A DNA stretch of 64,000 nucleotides from Trichoplusia ni (Eukaryota; Arthropoda; Insecta; Lepidoptera; Noctuidae). The DNA is taken from assembly GCF_003590095.1 (NCBI RefSeq), contig NC_039502.1:4689753-4753752 (forward strand). The letters are read 5' to 3'. Positions 11,477 to 21,930 of this stretch are shown piece after piece; position 1 is the stretch's first letter; each line of letters opens with the position of its first letter. Both the position numbers and the translations under genes were made by a program. A model generated the notes under the pieces. It did not search any database. It saw only the letters and a program-made list of their open reading frames with translations, and was not told the DNA's origin.

Positions 11477-12840
11477 ATGGACAGGGTGATGACCAGGAGA
11501 GGCGCAGCTCGCATGGAGGAATCAAAACTCCAACTTACTTTGAAAGAATTAAATAAGTATTAGAATTTGTGTGAGGAGTTGCAAAGAGAACAAGATGACA
11601 ATGAGAAGGAAGTACTACAAATTTTGAATAATAATAGCAAACTCAAAGGTGAGATGGCAGAGCTTCATTGTCAGTTAGTAAATGTCACCGAAGAAAGGGA
11701 CAAACTTAAGCTGTTAGTTGATCGGTTTGACCAGTGCAGCGATGAATTTGATTTAACCCTCAGGCACAACGCTGAACTGAAGAGTAGACTGAGTGTCGCT
11801 CAGGACACCATCCTCGCGTTGGACACAGCCAGCCAGAGGACTCAGACAGAGCACACACATGCTTTTTTTGGTAAACTGGTTGGTTCGGCTCCGTCTGCCA
11901 ACTCACTTTTGGGTAGCAATGACAGAAATAGTTGTAAACAAAATGAAATTATTGATTTGACTTGTGATAACAGTTTAACATCAATGTCACACATAACACA
12001 AATAAAATGTAGCAAAAACAAGTTAAAGAAATATATAAAAATTAAAAAACTAATAAAGAAAACACAAAAACTTATTAACAAAAATAAAAACCATTTGAAT
12101 AATAATTTGAGTAAAATAAACAAATGTTATCTTATTAAAACAAATTATAAGAACACTAAAATAAAATATGAGGCTGATATACAACACCTTCAGTCAGAGA
12201 TTCTCCGCTTACAGGATTCCTTAAGTACTATTTCAGAAAAATATACCACATCACAAAAGGAAATAGGGGAATACATACTGGCAATGAATGGCCTGGTGGA
12301 CCTGTGTAGTGAAAATGAGTGGATGTATAACTCCCTTGTAAACAGTCAAACACCGGACTGTAAATCTGGTCAGCCAGACCGTTCACAGCCAGCTATATCT
12401 CTGGAGTGTTTAAAACCCAACACTCACTCTGTGGAGTTGTGTAACAGTCTCCCCAGTACTTCCTTCGTCACACAAATTAATTGTAATAATAATATATGTA
12501 CAAATAGCAACAACAAAATTATGATGTTCTGCGATGAAATTGGACAAAACATGTCGCATAAGCTGTATGAACATTTAGGTGCTCAGGTGATCAATTGTTG
12601 CATGCCTGCAGCAGACTATAAACAAATAATGAATAAGATATTAACGGGCAACTATAGTCCATCAACTACTATAATTGTACTAATTGGGAGAAGAGGTAAC
12701 ACTAGTGTAAATATGTTAATGAAATATTTTGATAATTTAATTAAATTGAATGTTAAAAAAAATGTTCTATATGCTTTTCCATATGGTCAGGGATTGTCAC
12801 AGACTGAGAAAAATATTAGGAACAAATGCAATATGAAGTT
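11477..12840 (+). pseudogene. C1 ORF1, 5' part (coiled coil, SGNH-like domain)
   Basis: ATG at 11477 opens the frame; an in-frame TAG at 11561-11563 breaks it after 28 codons, and it is then open from 11567 to the LTR junction at 12840. The N-terminal third is heptad-rich coiled coil, the middle is Lys/Asn-rich, and the last part (about 12510-12830) resembles the esterase-like (SGNH) domain of CR1 ORF1 proteins. ORF1 proteins bind the element RNA. Reading beyond 12840 enters LTR sequence and is not native; the native end is at 19324-19573. Confidence 0.65.
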
Positions 12841-13110
12841 AATTATATCCGGCCGACATATGAAGATCGCTGATGTTGCACATGAAGCAATAGTTATTGA
12901 TTATATTAAACTAGGACGCTGATGCATCTTTGACGTCAATTGAAGTTGATCTTAGTACCATAATTTTGTAAGAATATTCATTCCATATTCCTACTTCGAA
13001 GTGGAATGGTTATTCCATAGGGTTAATTTTGTAATTTCATTTTCATTAATTAAATAGTTTTAAAATCATTTCGGTTTTTTTTCGATCCTTCGATTGCAAC
13101 AAACGTAATT
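12841..13110 (+). repeat. errantivirus 5' LTR
   Basis: Begins AATTATATCC and ends AAACGTAATT, so it has AATT...AATT ends. A poly(A)-site region lies in the AT-rich 3' third, and the strong palindrome TACTTCGAAGT is in the middle. By eye it has no difference from the 3' LTR. Confidence 0.95.
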
Positions 13111-13127
13111 GGCGCAGTCGGTAGGAT
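13110..13127 (+). promoter_or_regulatory. errantivirus primer binding site (tRNA-Ser)
   Basis: TGGCGCAGTCGGTAGGAT is the exact complement of the 3' terminus of insect tRNA-Ser including CCA. It overlaps the last base of the LTR, as in other elements of the 17.6/297/errantivirus group. Confidence 0.85.
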
Positions 13128-13456
13128 ATCCGCGGGATATATCGCACTGTATCTCACATCGATAATCGCGTCGCGAGTCGCCCGGGTGGCTATCAAGCAC
13201 CGTTCCGGATATCCTGAATCTACGGACCTGTTGCAGACCAGAAGGAGAATCCAAACCTCGATTCACGGAGGAAACCAGAAATGCAGTTACTGTAAGTACA
13301 CTTGAATCATTCTCGTGTTGTTCCCTTTGAATCTTAAACCTCAAGATTTACCATCCCAGGGCCTCTAGTTCGCGGGAACCTGAATTACACCAGGCCCGCC
13401 ATCGTATAGTAGATTTAAATAGGGATATCGATTTAGATAATTTAGAATTAGTTACC

Positions 13457-14689
13457 ATGGCTCAAATCAACCCAGACTCTATCTACAAGGCACTTCGCCT
13501 TGTCCCGGAGTTCGATGGAAATCCCAACATTTTAACTCGTTTTATTAAAATTTGTGACACTTTAGCTACACAGTATTTAAGTACGGCACCGGGAAGTGAA
13601 TTAACTAATCAATGTCTATTAAATGGAATTCTTAATAAAATAACTGGGACAGCTGCATGTACTATTAACGCTAACGGGATACCAGAAAGTTGGTTAGGTA
13701 TTCGAACTGCCTTAATTAATAATTTTTCCGATCAACGTGATGAAACCGCTCTGTATAACGACCTTTCTTTAGCTACTCAGGGTAATAAGACACCTCAAGA
13801 ATTTTATAACCATTGCCAGACATTGTTCAGCACAATTATGACTTACGTGACTTTGCACGAGACTTTACCGACTACAATAGAAGCAAAACGTGACTTGTAT
13901 AAAAAAGTCTCTATGCAGGCTTATGTTAGAGGGCTAAAGGAACCATTAGGATCCCGTATACGCTGTATGCGTCCTCCTACAATAGAAAAAGCTCTTGAAT
14001 TTGTTCAAGAAGAATTAAACGTGATGTACCTGCAACAAAGGGAGCCCCCAAAAGCATCGGTTCCTCCTAGAAATAGCCTTACACATACACCAGCAGCATT
14101 CGCTACCACTCGACCTCATAATTTCTCTATGCCAGTATCTACTTGGCCTTCACCAATGGGACAGCGTCCTATGGGACCACCACCTCAAGCTTTTAAATTC
14201 CCTGCACCAGTACAATACCAACAACGGGTGCCAAATAATACCCAAAGAATGTTCAGTGCTCCACCCCCGAACTACAACCCCCGTAGTAATACTTTTAGAT
14301 TACCACCTCGAAACAATGCACCCCAAGGAGCTCAGCCAATGAGTGGAATTCGACACTTTACTCCCAGACCTTTACCACCAACTGATAGGCCAGTGGCCCA
14401 TGACTGGAGTAAGTTCGGCAATCCGCCACCATCCAATTATTTCAAATCCCGAGAATTGAATATAAATGAATGTGCAAATTACGATGACTCATATTACAAC
14501 TATTGTAATGAGCCGGAGTACAATTACTATACCGACTATACTGACAGTGACTATGACCCCGGGTTTACTTGTGATTCGACTTATTATAACATGAATAATG
14601 ACAACTTTGAATCTCAATCTCAAGCCGCCTTAGTTGACCATGCTCAACAGGATTTTCAGGAGGCTTCGACTTCACAGAAACCAAAATAG
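13457..14689 (+). CDS. gag: errantivirus gag
   Basis: A 410-residue open frame from an ATG in good context (ACCATGG). It has the helical capsid-like region of Ty3/Gypsy gag (about residues 1-190) and then a long Pro/Gln/Asn-rich tail and a Tyr/Asp-rich acidic C-terminus. No CCHC knuckle is seen, which is usual for errantiviruses. The leader of about 330 bp before it is non-coding. Pol follows in the -1 frame, so Gag-Pol needs frameshifting. The product would assemble cytoplasmic particles. Confidence 0.85.
   Translation: MAQINPDSIYKALRLVPEFDGNPNILTRFIKICDTLATQYLSTAPGSELTNQCLLNGILNKITGTAACTINANGIPESWLGIRTALINNFSDQRDETALYNDLSLATQGNKTPQEFYNHCQTLFSTIMTYVTLHETLPTTIEAKRDLYKKVSMQAYVRGLKEPLGSRIRCMRPPTIEKALEFVQEELNVMYLQQREPPKASVPPRNSLTHTPAAFATTRPHNFSMPVSTWPSPMGQRPMGPPPQAFKFPAPVQYQQRVPNNTQRMFSAPPPNYNPRSNTFRLPPRNNAPQGAQPMSGIRHFTPRPLPPTDRPVAHDWSKFGNPPPSNYFKSRELNINECANYDDSYYNYCNEPEYNYYTDYTDSDYDPGFTCDSTYYNMNNDNFESQSQAALVDHAQQDFQEASTSQKPK
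14650..14656 (+). promoter_or_regulatory. candidate -1 frameshift heptamer GGATTTT
   Basis: In the gag frame the codons read CAG GAT TTT CAG, so G|GAT|TTT fits the X-XXY-YYZ layout known for the GGAUUUA class. It lies in the gag/pol overlap about 30 nt before the gag stop, and the pol frame is open from here. I see no strong stem-loop just downstream. Confidence 0.5.
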
Positions 14690-17392
14690 AATTAAATCTT
14701 CATGCACAGAGACAACTTCCCTATATCCAAATCAGAGAGCCCCCTTTAAAACTTCTAATAGACACGGGTGCTAATCAATCTTTTATAAGCCCCGAGACTG
14801 TCGAAAGATACTTTACCCATTATCCACTAAACTTCGATCCATTTGAAGTAACAAACATACACGCGACAAGTAGAAATAGTTATTCAATAACATTGCCTTG
14901 TTTTACCGAGTTCAATGACGCCGGTAATATGAAGCTATTCGTTTATAAGTTTCACGACTACTTTGATGGGCTAATAGGACTAGATTTATTAAATAATTGG
15001 GAAGCTCGCATAGATCTGAAACATAATCAGTTAATAACCCGCTCTGCATCGAATCCCATCAGGATGTACAATTCATGTAATGTTAACTTATATGAAGATA
15101 TTATACCAGCAGGAACTTCTAAAATAATTCGCATTCCCATTGACATCGTAGAAGGCGACGCCTTTATTAGGGAACAAATCTTATGCAATTGTATAATACA
15201 TGAATGCGTCACCACCGTTGCTAATAATCGCGGCTACCTAGAAATAGAAAACCCGACGCCTAACGACATTATATTCTCTCTCGATCGCCCCGCGCATGCA
15301 GAATTATTTAACACCGAGTGCATTAGCACTCAACAATCGTCACGCGTTCAAGATGTTCTTTCCCGCTTGAGGACGGATCATTTAAATCAGGAAGAAAAGG
15401 CTAACCTTATAGCTCTTTGTTCTCGCTATTCAGACGTTTTTTATATAGAAGGTGAGGGACTTACATTTACAAATAGGGTAAAACACAGAATTAGGACTAC
15501 TGACGATGTTCCAGTTCACACCAAAAGTTACCGGTACCCATTTGTACACCGACAGGAAGTTAGGGACCAGATAGGAAAAATGTTGGAACAAGGTATCATT
15601 CGACCGTCAGAATCAGCATGGAGCTCTCCTATTTGGGTAGTCCCAAAGAAGATAGATGCCTCAGGAAAACAGAAATGGCGCCTTGTGGTTGACTTTCGTA
15701 AACTCAACGAAAAGACACTAGACGACAAATACCCTATTCCAAACATCACCGACGTTCTAGACAAATTAGGAAAGTGCCACTACTTCACGACCTTGGACTT
15801 AGCAAGTGGCTTTTATCAAGTAGAGATGGATCCCCAGGATATAGAAAAAACCGCATTCAACGTCGAACATGGGCATTTTGAATTTCTTAGAATGCCTATG
15901 GGTCTTAAAAATTCTCCATCTACATTCCAGCGTGTGATGGATAATGTCCTTAGAGGACTCCAAAATGAAATATGCCTGGTCTACTTGGATGACATTATAA
16001 TCTTCAGTACATCACTCCAGGAACATATGATTAACCTCGAAAAGGTATTTCAAAGGCTTCGAGAGTCTAACTTTAAGATACAAATGGACAAGTCTGAATT
16101 TCTGAAACTTGAAACAGCTTATCTTGGCCATATCATTAGTAAAGACGGCATAAAGCCGAATCCCGATAAAATATCTGCCATTAAAAAATATCCCATCCCA
16201 AAGACCGCCAAAGAAATCAAACAGTTTTTAGGCCTTCTCGGTTACTACCGAAAATTTATCCCAGATTTTGCCCGTATCACAAAGCCACTTACTCAATGCT
16301 TAAAAAAAAGGACGAAAAATTGCACTTGACGTAGACTACGTAAACTGCTTTGAAAAATGTAAGACACTCTTGACAAATGATCCCATCTTGCAGTACCCAG
16401 ATTTTACTAAAGAGTTTAACTTGACGACAGACGCCTCGAATGTAGCCATCGGCGCTGTACTATCTCAAGGCCTTATGAACTACGACAGAAACCCAGTAAG
16501 ACCACAATTTAACATCGTCCCGCCAGCTACAAAGCCATTCGAGATAATCCATATGGATTTATTCACTGTTCAAAGTGAAAAGTACGTGACTTTCATCGAC
16601 GTCTTTACCAAATATGGGCAAGCTTACCACCTACGAGACGGAACCGCCATTAGTATATTACAAGCGCTTTTACAATACTGTACGCACCACGGTGTTCCTA
16701 TGACTATTATAACCGACAATGGGACTGAGTTCACAAACCAACTGTTCATGGAATTCACAAGACTTCATAAGATAAATCATCATAGGATATTAGCTCACTC
16801 TCCTAACGACAATGGAAACATAGAACGGTTTCACTCCACTCTTCTAGAACATCTTAGACTTCTTAAGTTGCAGCACAAAGAAGAACCAATTATCAACCTT
16901 GTGCCCTACGCTATAATCGCCTATAACAGCTCAATACATAGTTTTACAAGATGTCGACCCTTTGACCTATTGACTGGACATTTTGACCCCAGAGACTGTG
17001 AAGACATCGACTTGACACAACATTTGTTACAACAGTATACTCAGGTCCACAGGGATAAAATGAAACAGGTATACGGCATTATCAATTCGACTTCACTAGC
17101 CAAACGCACCGCATTAATCGAAAAAAGAAATGTATCCCGAGAACCCGAGATAGAATATGCACCCCAACAACAAATATTTGTAACAAACCCTCTTGCTAAC
17201 AGACAAAAGACTGCCCCACGATATACTCAGGATACAGTTTTAGCTAATCTACCGATCCATATTTACACTTCCAAGAAACGTGGCCCTATAGCAAAGTCAA
17301 GACTTAAGCGCGTACCTAAATCAGTAAATTTGTTACAGGATTCTACTAGTAACAATTCTCCCAATAACGCGACCTCAGGAGATAAAACTTGA
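14657..17392 (+). pseudogene. pol: errantivirus pro-pol, frameshifted and internally deleted
   Basis: The frame opens inside gag. Protease active site LLIDTGA is at about 14755-14775. The RT domain covers about 15480-16300, with the catalytic YLDDIII at about 15982-16002 and the GLLGYYRKFI connection at about 16230. A run of eight A at 16303-16310 carries a frameshift. The text then reaches the beginning of RNase H (TTDASN) and jumps near 16475 straight to the integrase catalytic core (HMDLF, ITDNGTEF, HSPNDNGNIERF), so most of RNase H and the integrase HHCC zinc finger are missing. The integrase C-terminus runs to 17392. This copy cannot make a working Pol. Confidence 0.9.
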
Positions 17393-17438
17393 GAGCCTCG
17401 ACGATGGACCCGGACTCCTACCGTATAGACTCGGACTT

Positions 17439-19028
17439 ATGAAAATGACGACACACCACCATACGTTCATACAGTACGTGCAACTGAGTAACCTAGAATT
17501 CAATATTCGTTCACTGAAAACTCAACTAGTTAACTGCCGAAATCAAATGACTAACGACACTTACTCTTTATACGAAATCCAAATTAAACATCTGACTAAC
17601 AAGCTTGGCAATGTCTTAACACAATTACAGTCTTTAGAACCCAACAGAGCTAAAAGAGGTCTCGTCGACGGGCTAGGATCCATAATAAAAAGTCTAACTG
17701 GAAACCTAGATCACCAAGATGCGTTAAAGTATAATGCGGCTATCGCGACATTAGAAGTAAATCAGGGAAAGTTAGCGACAGAATTCAATAATCATGTTAG
17801 TATTAGTAAAGAATGGATGTCTAAACATAGCCAAGTACTTTCACAGATAGTCAAAAATCAAGTTAAAATCAATTCGACTTTAGAGACAATATTACAGAGT
17901 AACTCAGTTAGAGAAAATAGCCTAATCAAATACGCTCAGTTTGCTCAACTTCTAGAAGTCATCAACGATAATGTAGAAGACTTAGATCAAGAATTAATTA
18001 GGATAGAGAATAGTTTAGCATTTATTCGCGCGTCTAGCACGCACCATTCTATGATAGATATAAAAGTATTAGAATCTATGATTAAGAAACTTAAGGATAT
18101 TTACGCAGAAGGGGAACTTTTAGATTTGGAACTTAGGGAATATTATGATATTATTAAGCCAGGATCATATTACGTAGACAAGAAGATAGTTTTCATTTTT
18201 AAATTTCCAATTTTCTCTAAAAATAGCTATGATTTTTATAAACTTTCAGTAGTACCTAACAAACATGCACAGGCTCTTATCCCAACCTTCCCATTCCTTG
18301 CAACTAACGAGATGTCATATGTGTACATAGAGGCTGAATGCCCGAAGTTGAATAACTGGTACCTCTGTGAGAAAGGAGTAGCTCATCAGATCCGGACCAA
18401 AGCCGATTGTATCCAGGAGTTAATTACAAACCAAGTTTTACAGGAATCATGTCATTTCACCACAGTAACTTTAACGACCGAAGCTATGGAAAAATTGGAT
18501 GACCAACACTATGTATTGTCCTTTCCTCACGAAACGAAAGCACAACTAATCTGCAACCAGAAAGACTACACATCGCTCCAGGGCAGTTACCTTGCTACAA
18601 TTCCCGTTGGATGCCGCCTGAAATCGGAAGAATTTACAATCTCAAATGACTACAATGAAATTAAAGGACAACCACTAAAACTAATGAAAATACCATACAA
18701 CGCAGAGAAACATGCCGCCGCTGCTACCCACGTCAATTTGAATTCTATCGACCTCCAAGGGCTACACAGCGTCCAAGATAAAATTACACTACAGACTCCT
18801 GTTCACCTGGACCAGCCGCAAATGGACACCCTTTACCACACCACAATCCCATTCTACGGAGTTTTGTTGGCTGCAGGCATAACCATCATCATCGCAATAA
18901 GCAGACGCTACCTATTCAAATGTAAGAAAACTACGAAAAAGGACCAGCAACCCCCGGTAATAATTCTGGAAGGAAATAAGAATCCCGAGGATATTCCGGC
19001 AACATTTTCACTAAACGTGCTAAAATAG
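17439..19028 (+). CDS. env: errantivirus env (F-type envelope protein)
   Basis: A 529-residue frame with a furin-type site RAKR near residue 70, followed directly by a hydrophobic fusion-peptide-like start (GLVDGLGS), heptad-rich helices, and one membrane anchor near the C-terminus (about 18860-18910) with a short basic tail. This is the layout of insect errantivirus Env, related to baculovirus F proteins. It overlaps no other gene and would come from a spliced RNA. The natural start is uncertain because errantivirus env usually uses a spliced leader. The frame has no break. Confidence 0.85.
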   Translation: MKMTTHHHTFIQYVQLSNLEFNIRSLKTQLVNCRNQMTNDTYSLYEIQIKHLTNKLGNVLTQLQSLEPNRAKRGLVDGLGSIIKSLTGNLDHQDALKYNAAIATLEVNQGKLATEFNNHVSISKEWMSKHSQVLSQIVKNQVKINSTLETILQSNSVRENSLIKYAQFAQLLEVINDNVEDLDQELIRIENSLAFIRASSTHHSMIDIKVLESMIKKLKDIYAEGELLDLELREYYDIIKPGSYYVDKKIVFIFKFPIFSKNSYDFYKLSVVPNKHAQALIPTFPFLATNEMSYVYIEAECPKLNNWYLCEKGVAHQIRTKADCIQELITNQVLQESCHFTTVTLTTEAMEKLDDQHYVLSFPHETKAQLICNQKDYTSLQGSYLATIPVGCRLKSEEFTISNDYNEIKGQPLKLMKIPYNAEKHAAAATHVNLNSIDLQGLHSVQDKITLQTPVHLDQPQMDTLYHTTIPFYGVLLAAGITIIIAISRRYLFKCKKTTKKDQQPPVIILEGNKNPEDIPATFSLNVLK

Positions 19029-19040
19029 TCGCCGTTCTAA

Positions 19041-19049
19041 GAGGGGAGG
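19041..19049 (+). promoter_or_regulatory. polypurine tract
   Basis: GAGGGGAGG lies directly before the 3' LTR and would prime plus-strand DNA synthesis. Confidence 0.85.
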
Positions 19050-19319
19050 AATTATATCCGGCCGACATATGAAGATCGCTGATGTTGCACATGAAGCAAT
19101 AGTTATTGATTATATTAAACTAGGACGCTGATGCATCTTTGACGTCAATTGAAGTTGATCTTAGTACCATAATTTTGTAAGAATATTCATTCCATATTCC
19201 TACTTCGAAGTGGAATGGTTATTCCATAGGGTTAATTTTGTAATTTCATTTTCATTAATTAAATAGTTTTAAAATCATTTCGGTTTTTTTTCGATCCTTC
19301 GATTGCAACAAACGTAATT
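19050..19319 (+). repeat. errantivirus 3' LTR
   Basis: A 270-bp direct repeat of 12841-13110, with no difference found by eye. It is followed by the AGTT duplication, then the remainder of C1 ORF1. Confidence 0.95.
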
Positions 19320-19323
19320 AGTT

Positions 19324-19573
19324 GCATACACTATCATTAAATAATAAACAATTTGAATTTATTGACACTAATGTAATCATTAGTAATAATTATTTTAGGA
19401 CTAAAGATAATTATTATCTTTCTAATTATTATAAGGGACAGGTAGCAATTTCGCTATCTTATTGTATTTTGAATAAAGCCAATTGCTTGGCTAAACACAC
19501 TGCTCCTATTGAGCATATAGATTGTAGCTTAGTGGATACAACCTTGGAATTTGTTCCAAGTAATTTAAATTAG
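19324..19573 (+). pseudogene. C1 ORF1, 3' part after the errantivirus
   Basis: When one copy of AGTT is counted, this piece continues the same reading frame as 11477-12840 without a gap and ends at TAG 19571-19573. That proves the LTR element inserted into an otherwise continuous ORF. The interrupted ORF1 would be 537 codons. Confidence 0.8.
19564..19570 (+). promoter_or_regulatory. slippery-type heptamer TTTAAAT at the ORF1 stop
   Basis: Codons AAT TTA AAT TAG contain T|TTA|AAT in the phase needed for -1 slippage, directly before the stop. The -1 frame is that of ORF2 and is open from here to the in-frame ATG at 19675. Chance in AT-rich DNA cannot be excluded. Confidence 0.35.
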
Positions 19574-19674
19574 ATATTAAGACAATAGAGTTAAACTCTT
19601 GCAATGATAGCCGAATTTCTATCTGTGATCCGTCAAGCTCGTTAAATGTTAGTAGTAAAATCAATAATAAGCAC

Positions 19675-20982
19675 ATGTTAAGTATTGTTCATCAGAATAT
19701 TCAGGGCTTGACGGGTAAGGAATTGGAGTTGGAGTTGTTCATGAACTGTAATGAGATTGATATTATATGTATCACAGAGCATTGGTTAAGAGACTATCAG
19801 TTCATGTTCAGCTTTAATAACCATCAAGTGGCCAGCTCGTTCAGCAGAAATAATTTGTTACATGGTGGCTCATTAATTATTGTTCGGAACAATCTTAAAT
19901 TTTAAGAACGCAGTGATATTGTGAATCTGTCTGTTGAGCGAGTTGCTGAGATAGCATGTATTGAGCTTGAGCGGTTTGTTGTATTGAGTGTGTACAGGCC
20001 CCCATGTGCATCATATGATATATTTGAGAAAATACTGGAAGATGTATTATTTAAAATTTCTAATACTAACAAGACGATTGCTGTCTGTGGAGACTTTAAT
20101 ATAAACTTATTAGAAAAGGCTCATGTTGTAAATAGATTCATAACATTATTTAAGTCATATAATTTGTACAACACATTTCTTGAGCCAACTCGAATAACTG
20201 CCACTAGTGCCACTTGTATAGATAATATTTTTACTAACATTAAGCCGTTTTCTTATTCAGTTATAAATCCCAGTAAAACTAAATTAATTAAATTTTCAAT
20301 GCCGAATGTAAGGCAATTAAGAACCAACGTACAACTGAATGGGCTAGAGTTGGACCCTGTTGAGTCCACTGTCTTTCTTGGCATAACTGTTGATGCCAAA
20401 CTACAGTGGGGCCCTCACATAAACAAGTTATCCGGCAGGCTCAGTTCAGTCGCCTATGCTGTAAAAAAAATTAGACTGATAACTGATGTGGATACAGCCA
20501 GAATAGTTTATTTCAGTTATTTTCATAGCCTTATGTCGTACGGGATTCTCCTCTGGGGAGGCTGTGCAGATATTCATTCCATCTTTGTGCTTCAGAAAAG
20601 GGCCGTCCGCGCTATTTATAATTTGGGCCCAAGAGTTTCTCTCCGAGAGAAATTCAAAGAGATAAACATTCTGACTGTAACTTCACAGTACATATTTGAG
20701 AATTTAATGTTTGTTCATAAAAACGAATCAAACTTTGTAAAATTGTCCGATGTCCACTCAATCAATACAAGGAACAAACATAATTTAGCCGTACATGCTA
20801 CTCGTCTCCATAGAGTAAGCAACTCGTTCATGGGTCAATGTATACGTTTCTACAACAAGCTTCCTATTCATGTTCGTAAGCTACCGACTAAGAAATTTAA
20901 AATTTTTATTAAATTAAAACTATCCGGAAAAGGATATTACAAAATATCAGATTATTTAAATGATAAAAATGCTTGGGATTGA
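19675..20982 (+). pseudogene. C1 ORF2: endonuclease joined to RT tail, core deleted
   Basis: From ATG 19675 the frame has the AP-endonuclease motifs HQNIQG, ITEHWL and GDFNIN, one in-frame TAA at 19903-19905, then near 20265 passes abruptly to the NPSKTK motif that lies behind the RT active site, and on to a CR1-type C-terminus ending YLNDKNAWD. About 1 kb with all RT catalytic motifs is therefore missing. The C-terminus is close to that of the fragment at 41714-42205 and to the end of 25920-28811. Confidence 0.8.
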
Positions 20983-21433
20983 ACTGCTCGCTTATACAGC
21001 TATCATTATTTGTGTACATAATTATTGACATGTTTTGTGCTTTTGCATATAATCTTATACATATGTGACATTTTTTGTGCTTTTGCATGAATTTTTTTTT
21101 TGTTAATATTAATTATTATTTGATTTAATAACATGCAACTCATTTGCGTTTTTTATTTTTTAAATCTTTTTATAATTTTTTTTTTTTGTAAGTATAAACC
21201 TTATGCAGGTATATTATCAATTTATTGAAATACTCTGCATTAGTTTATACACTCGAATTTAAAAATTGTCTGGACTTTAAAAGAGACTGCGACCCCTGAG
21301 TTTGTTTCGACATTTCTTCTTAGGGTAGTCAGCTAGGAAATGTCGGCTCCATCGTTCTCAAAAAAGACATGTAAAAGTGATAAAATATCCTATTTGCAGA
21401 ATAAATAATTTCATTTCATTTCCTTTCATTTCA
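20983..21433 (+). other. C1 3' UTR and tail
   Basis: AT-rich, with two TTTTGTGCTTTTGCAT repeats (21030-21090), a conserved GC-rich block near 21290-21360, and a tail of imperfect TTTCAT repeats at 21405-21433 instead of poly(A), as in CR1-type LINEs. No gene. Confidence 0.7.
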
Positions 21434-21930
21434 TCGAGCCAACCATTCATAAATTGAGTGATTACTCGATTTTTTCATTTTACGTCCCAGATAAAAACGC
21501 TGACAGGGTTAAGCGATTATTTTCACAACTAAATTTAAAACATTTAAATGAGGAAGTACAAATTTCAATTGAGAATTTGTGTGCTAAATATGCAGATTTT
21601 TTTTTATTTACCCGGCGACAAGCTGTCTACCACAGATATTTACAAGTACACAATTTCGTTAAAGTCTAATGCCAATCCCGTCCTTACAAAACCATACCGG
21701 TTACCTTATTCACAACAAAAGGAAATCGACGTACAAAGTAATAAATTATTAGATGATAATATCATAGAAAAATGTAATAGCTGTTGGTCGAGTCCCTTAC
21801 TATTAATACCCAAAAAGATAGATAGTAGTGGTCAAAAGAAATTTATATTAATTATTGATTACCGGAAGTTAAATAATTTGATGGAAGACGATAAGTACCC
21901 TTTGCCTAATATGACCGAAATACACTTGCG
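21434..21930 (+). pseudogene. Gypsy RT, N-terminal part
   Basis: Two overlapping frames (21454-21669, 21548-21967) read the start of a Ty3/Gypsy RT: LCAKYADFF, the TKPYRLPY block, WSSPLLLIPKK and DYRKLN, ending at DDKYPLPNMTEI. The shift lies in the run of T at 21597-21607. The Tc1-like element follows directly. The continuation is at 23527. Confidence 0.8.

Larger units (their letters stand above)
12841..19319 (+). mobile_element. errantivirus (Ty3/Gypsy with env), recent insertion, internally deleted
   Basis: A 6479-bp element with 270-bp LTRs that look identical base for base, flanked by a perfect 4-bp duplication AGTT (12837-12840 and 19320-19323). Order is LTR, tRNA-Ser primer site, gag, pro-pol, env, polypurine tract, LTR. 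Pol is damaged by a frameshift and a deletion that removes most of RNase H and the integrase zinc-finger region. Gag and env are open. It is inserted in frame-neutral fashion into C1 ORF1. Identical LTRs imply a very recent event. Confidence 0.95.
11063..21433 (+). mobile_element. CR1-like LINE (C1), opened by an errantivirus
   Basis: A two-ORF non-LTR retrotransposon inserted in the gypsy pol region. Left limit is set where gypsy-like text stops (about 11060), right limit where gypsy RT resumes after a 3' tail of TTTCAT-type repeats (21405-21433). It holds ORF1 (11477-12840 plus 19324-19573), a damaged ORF2 (19675-20982) and a 3' UTR. Without the errantivirus it is about 3.9 kb. The RT core is deleted, so this copy cannot move on its own. 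Confidence 0.75.

Noticed and set aside
12841..12922. C-terminus of the 451-residue ORF that starts at 11567
   Set aside because: The last 27 residues come from the errantivirus LTR; the native ORF1 continues at 19324.
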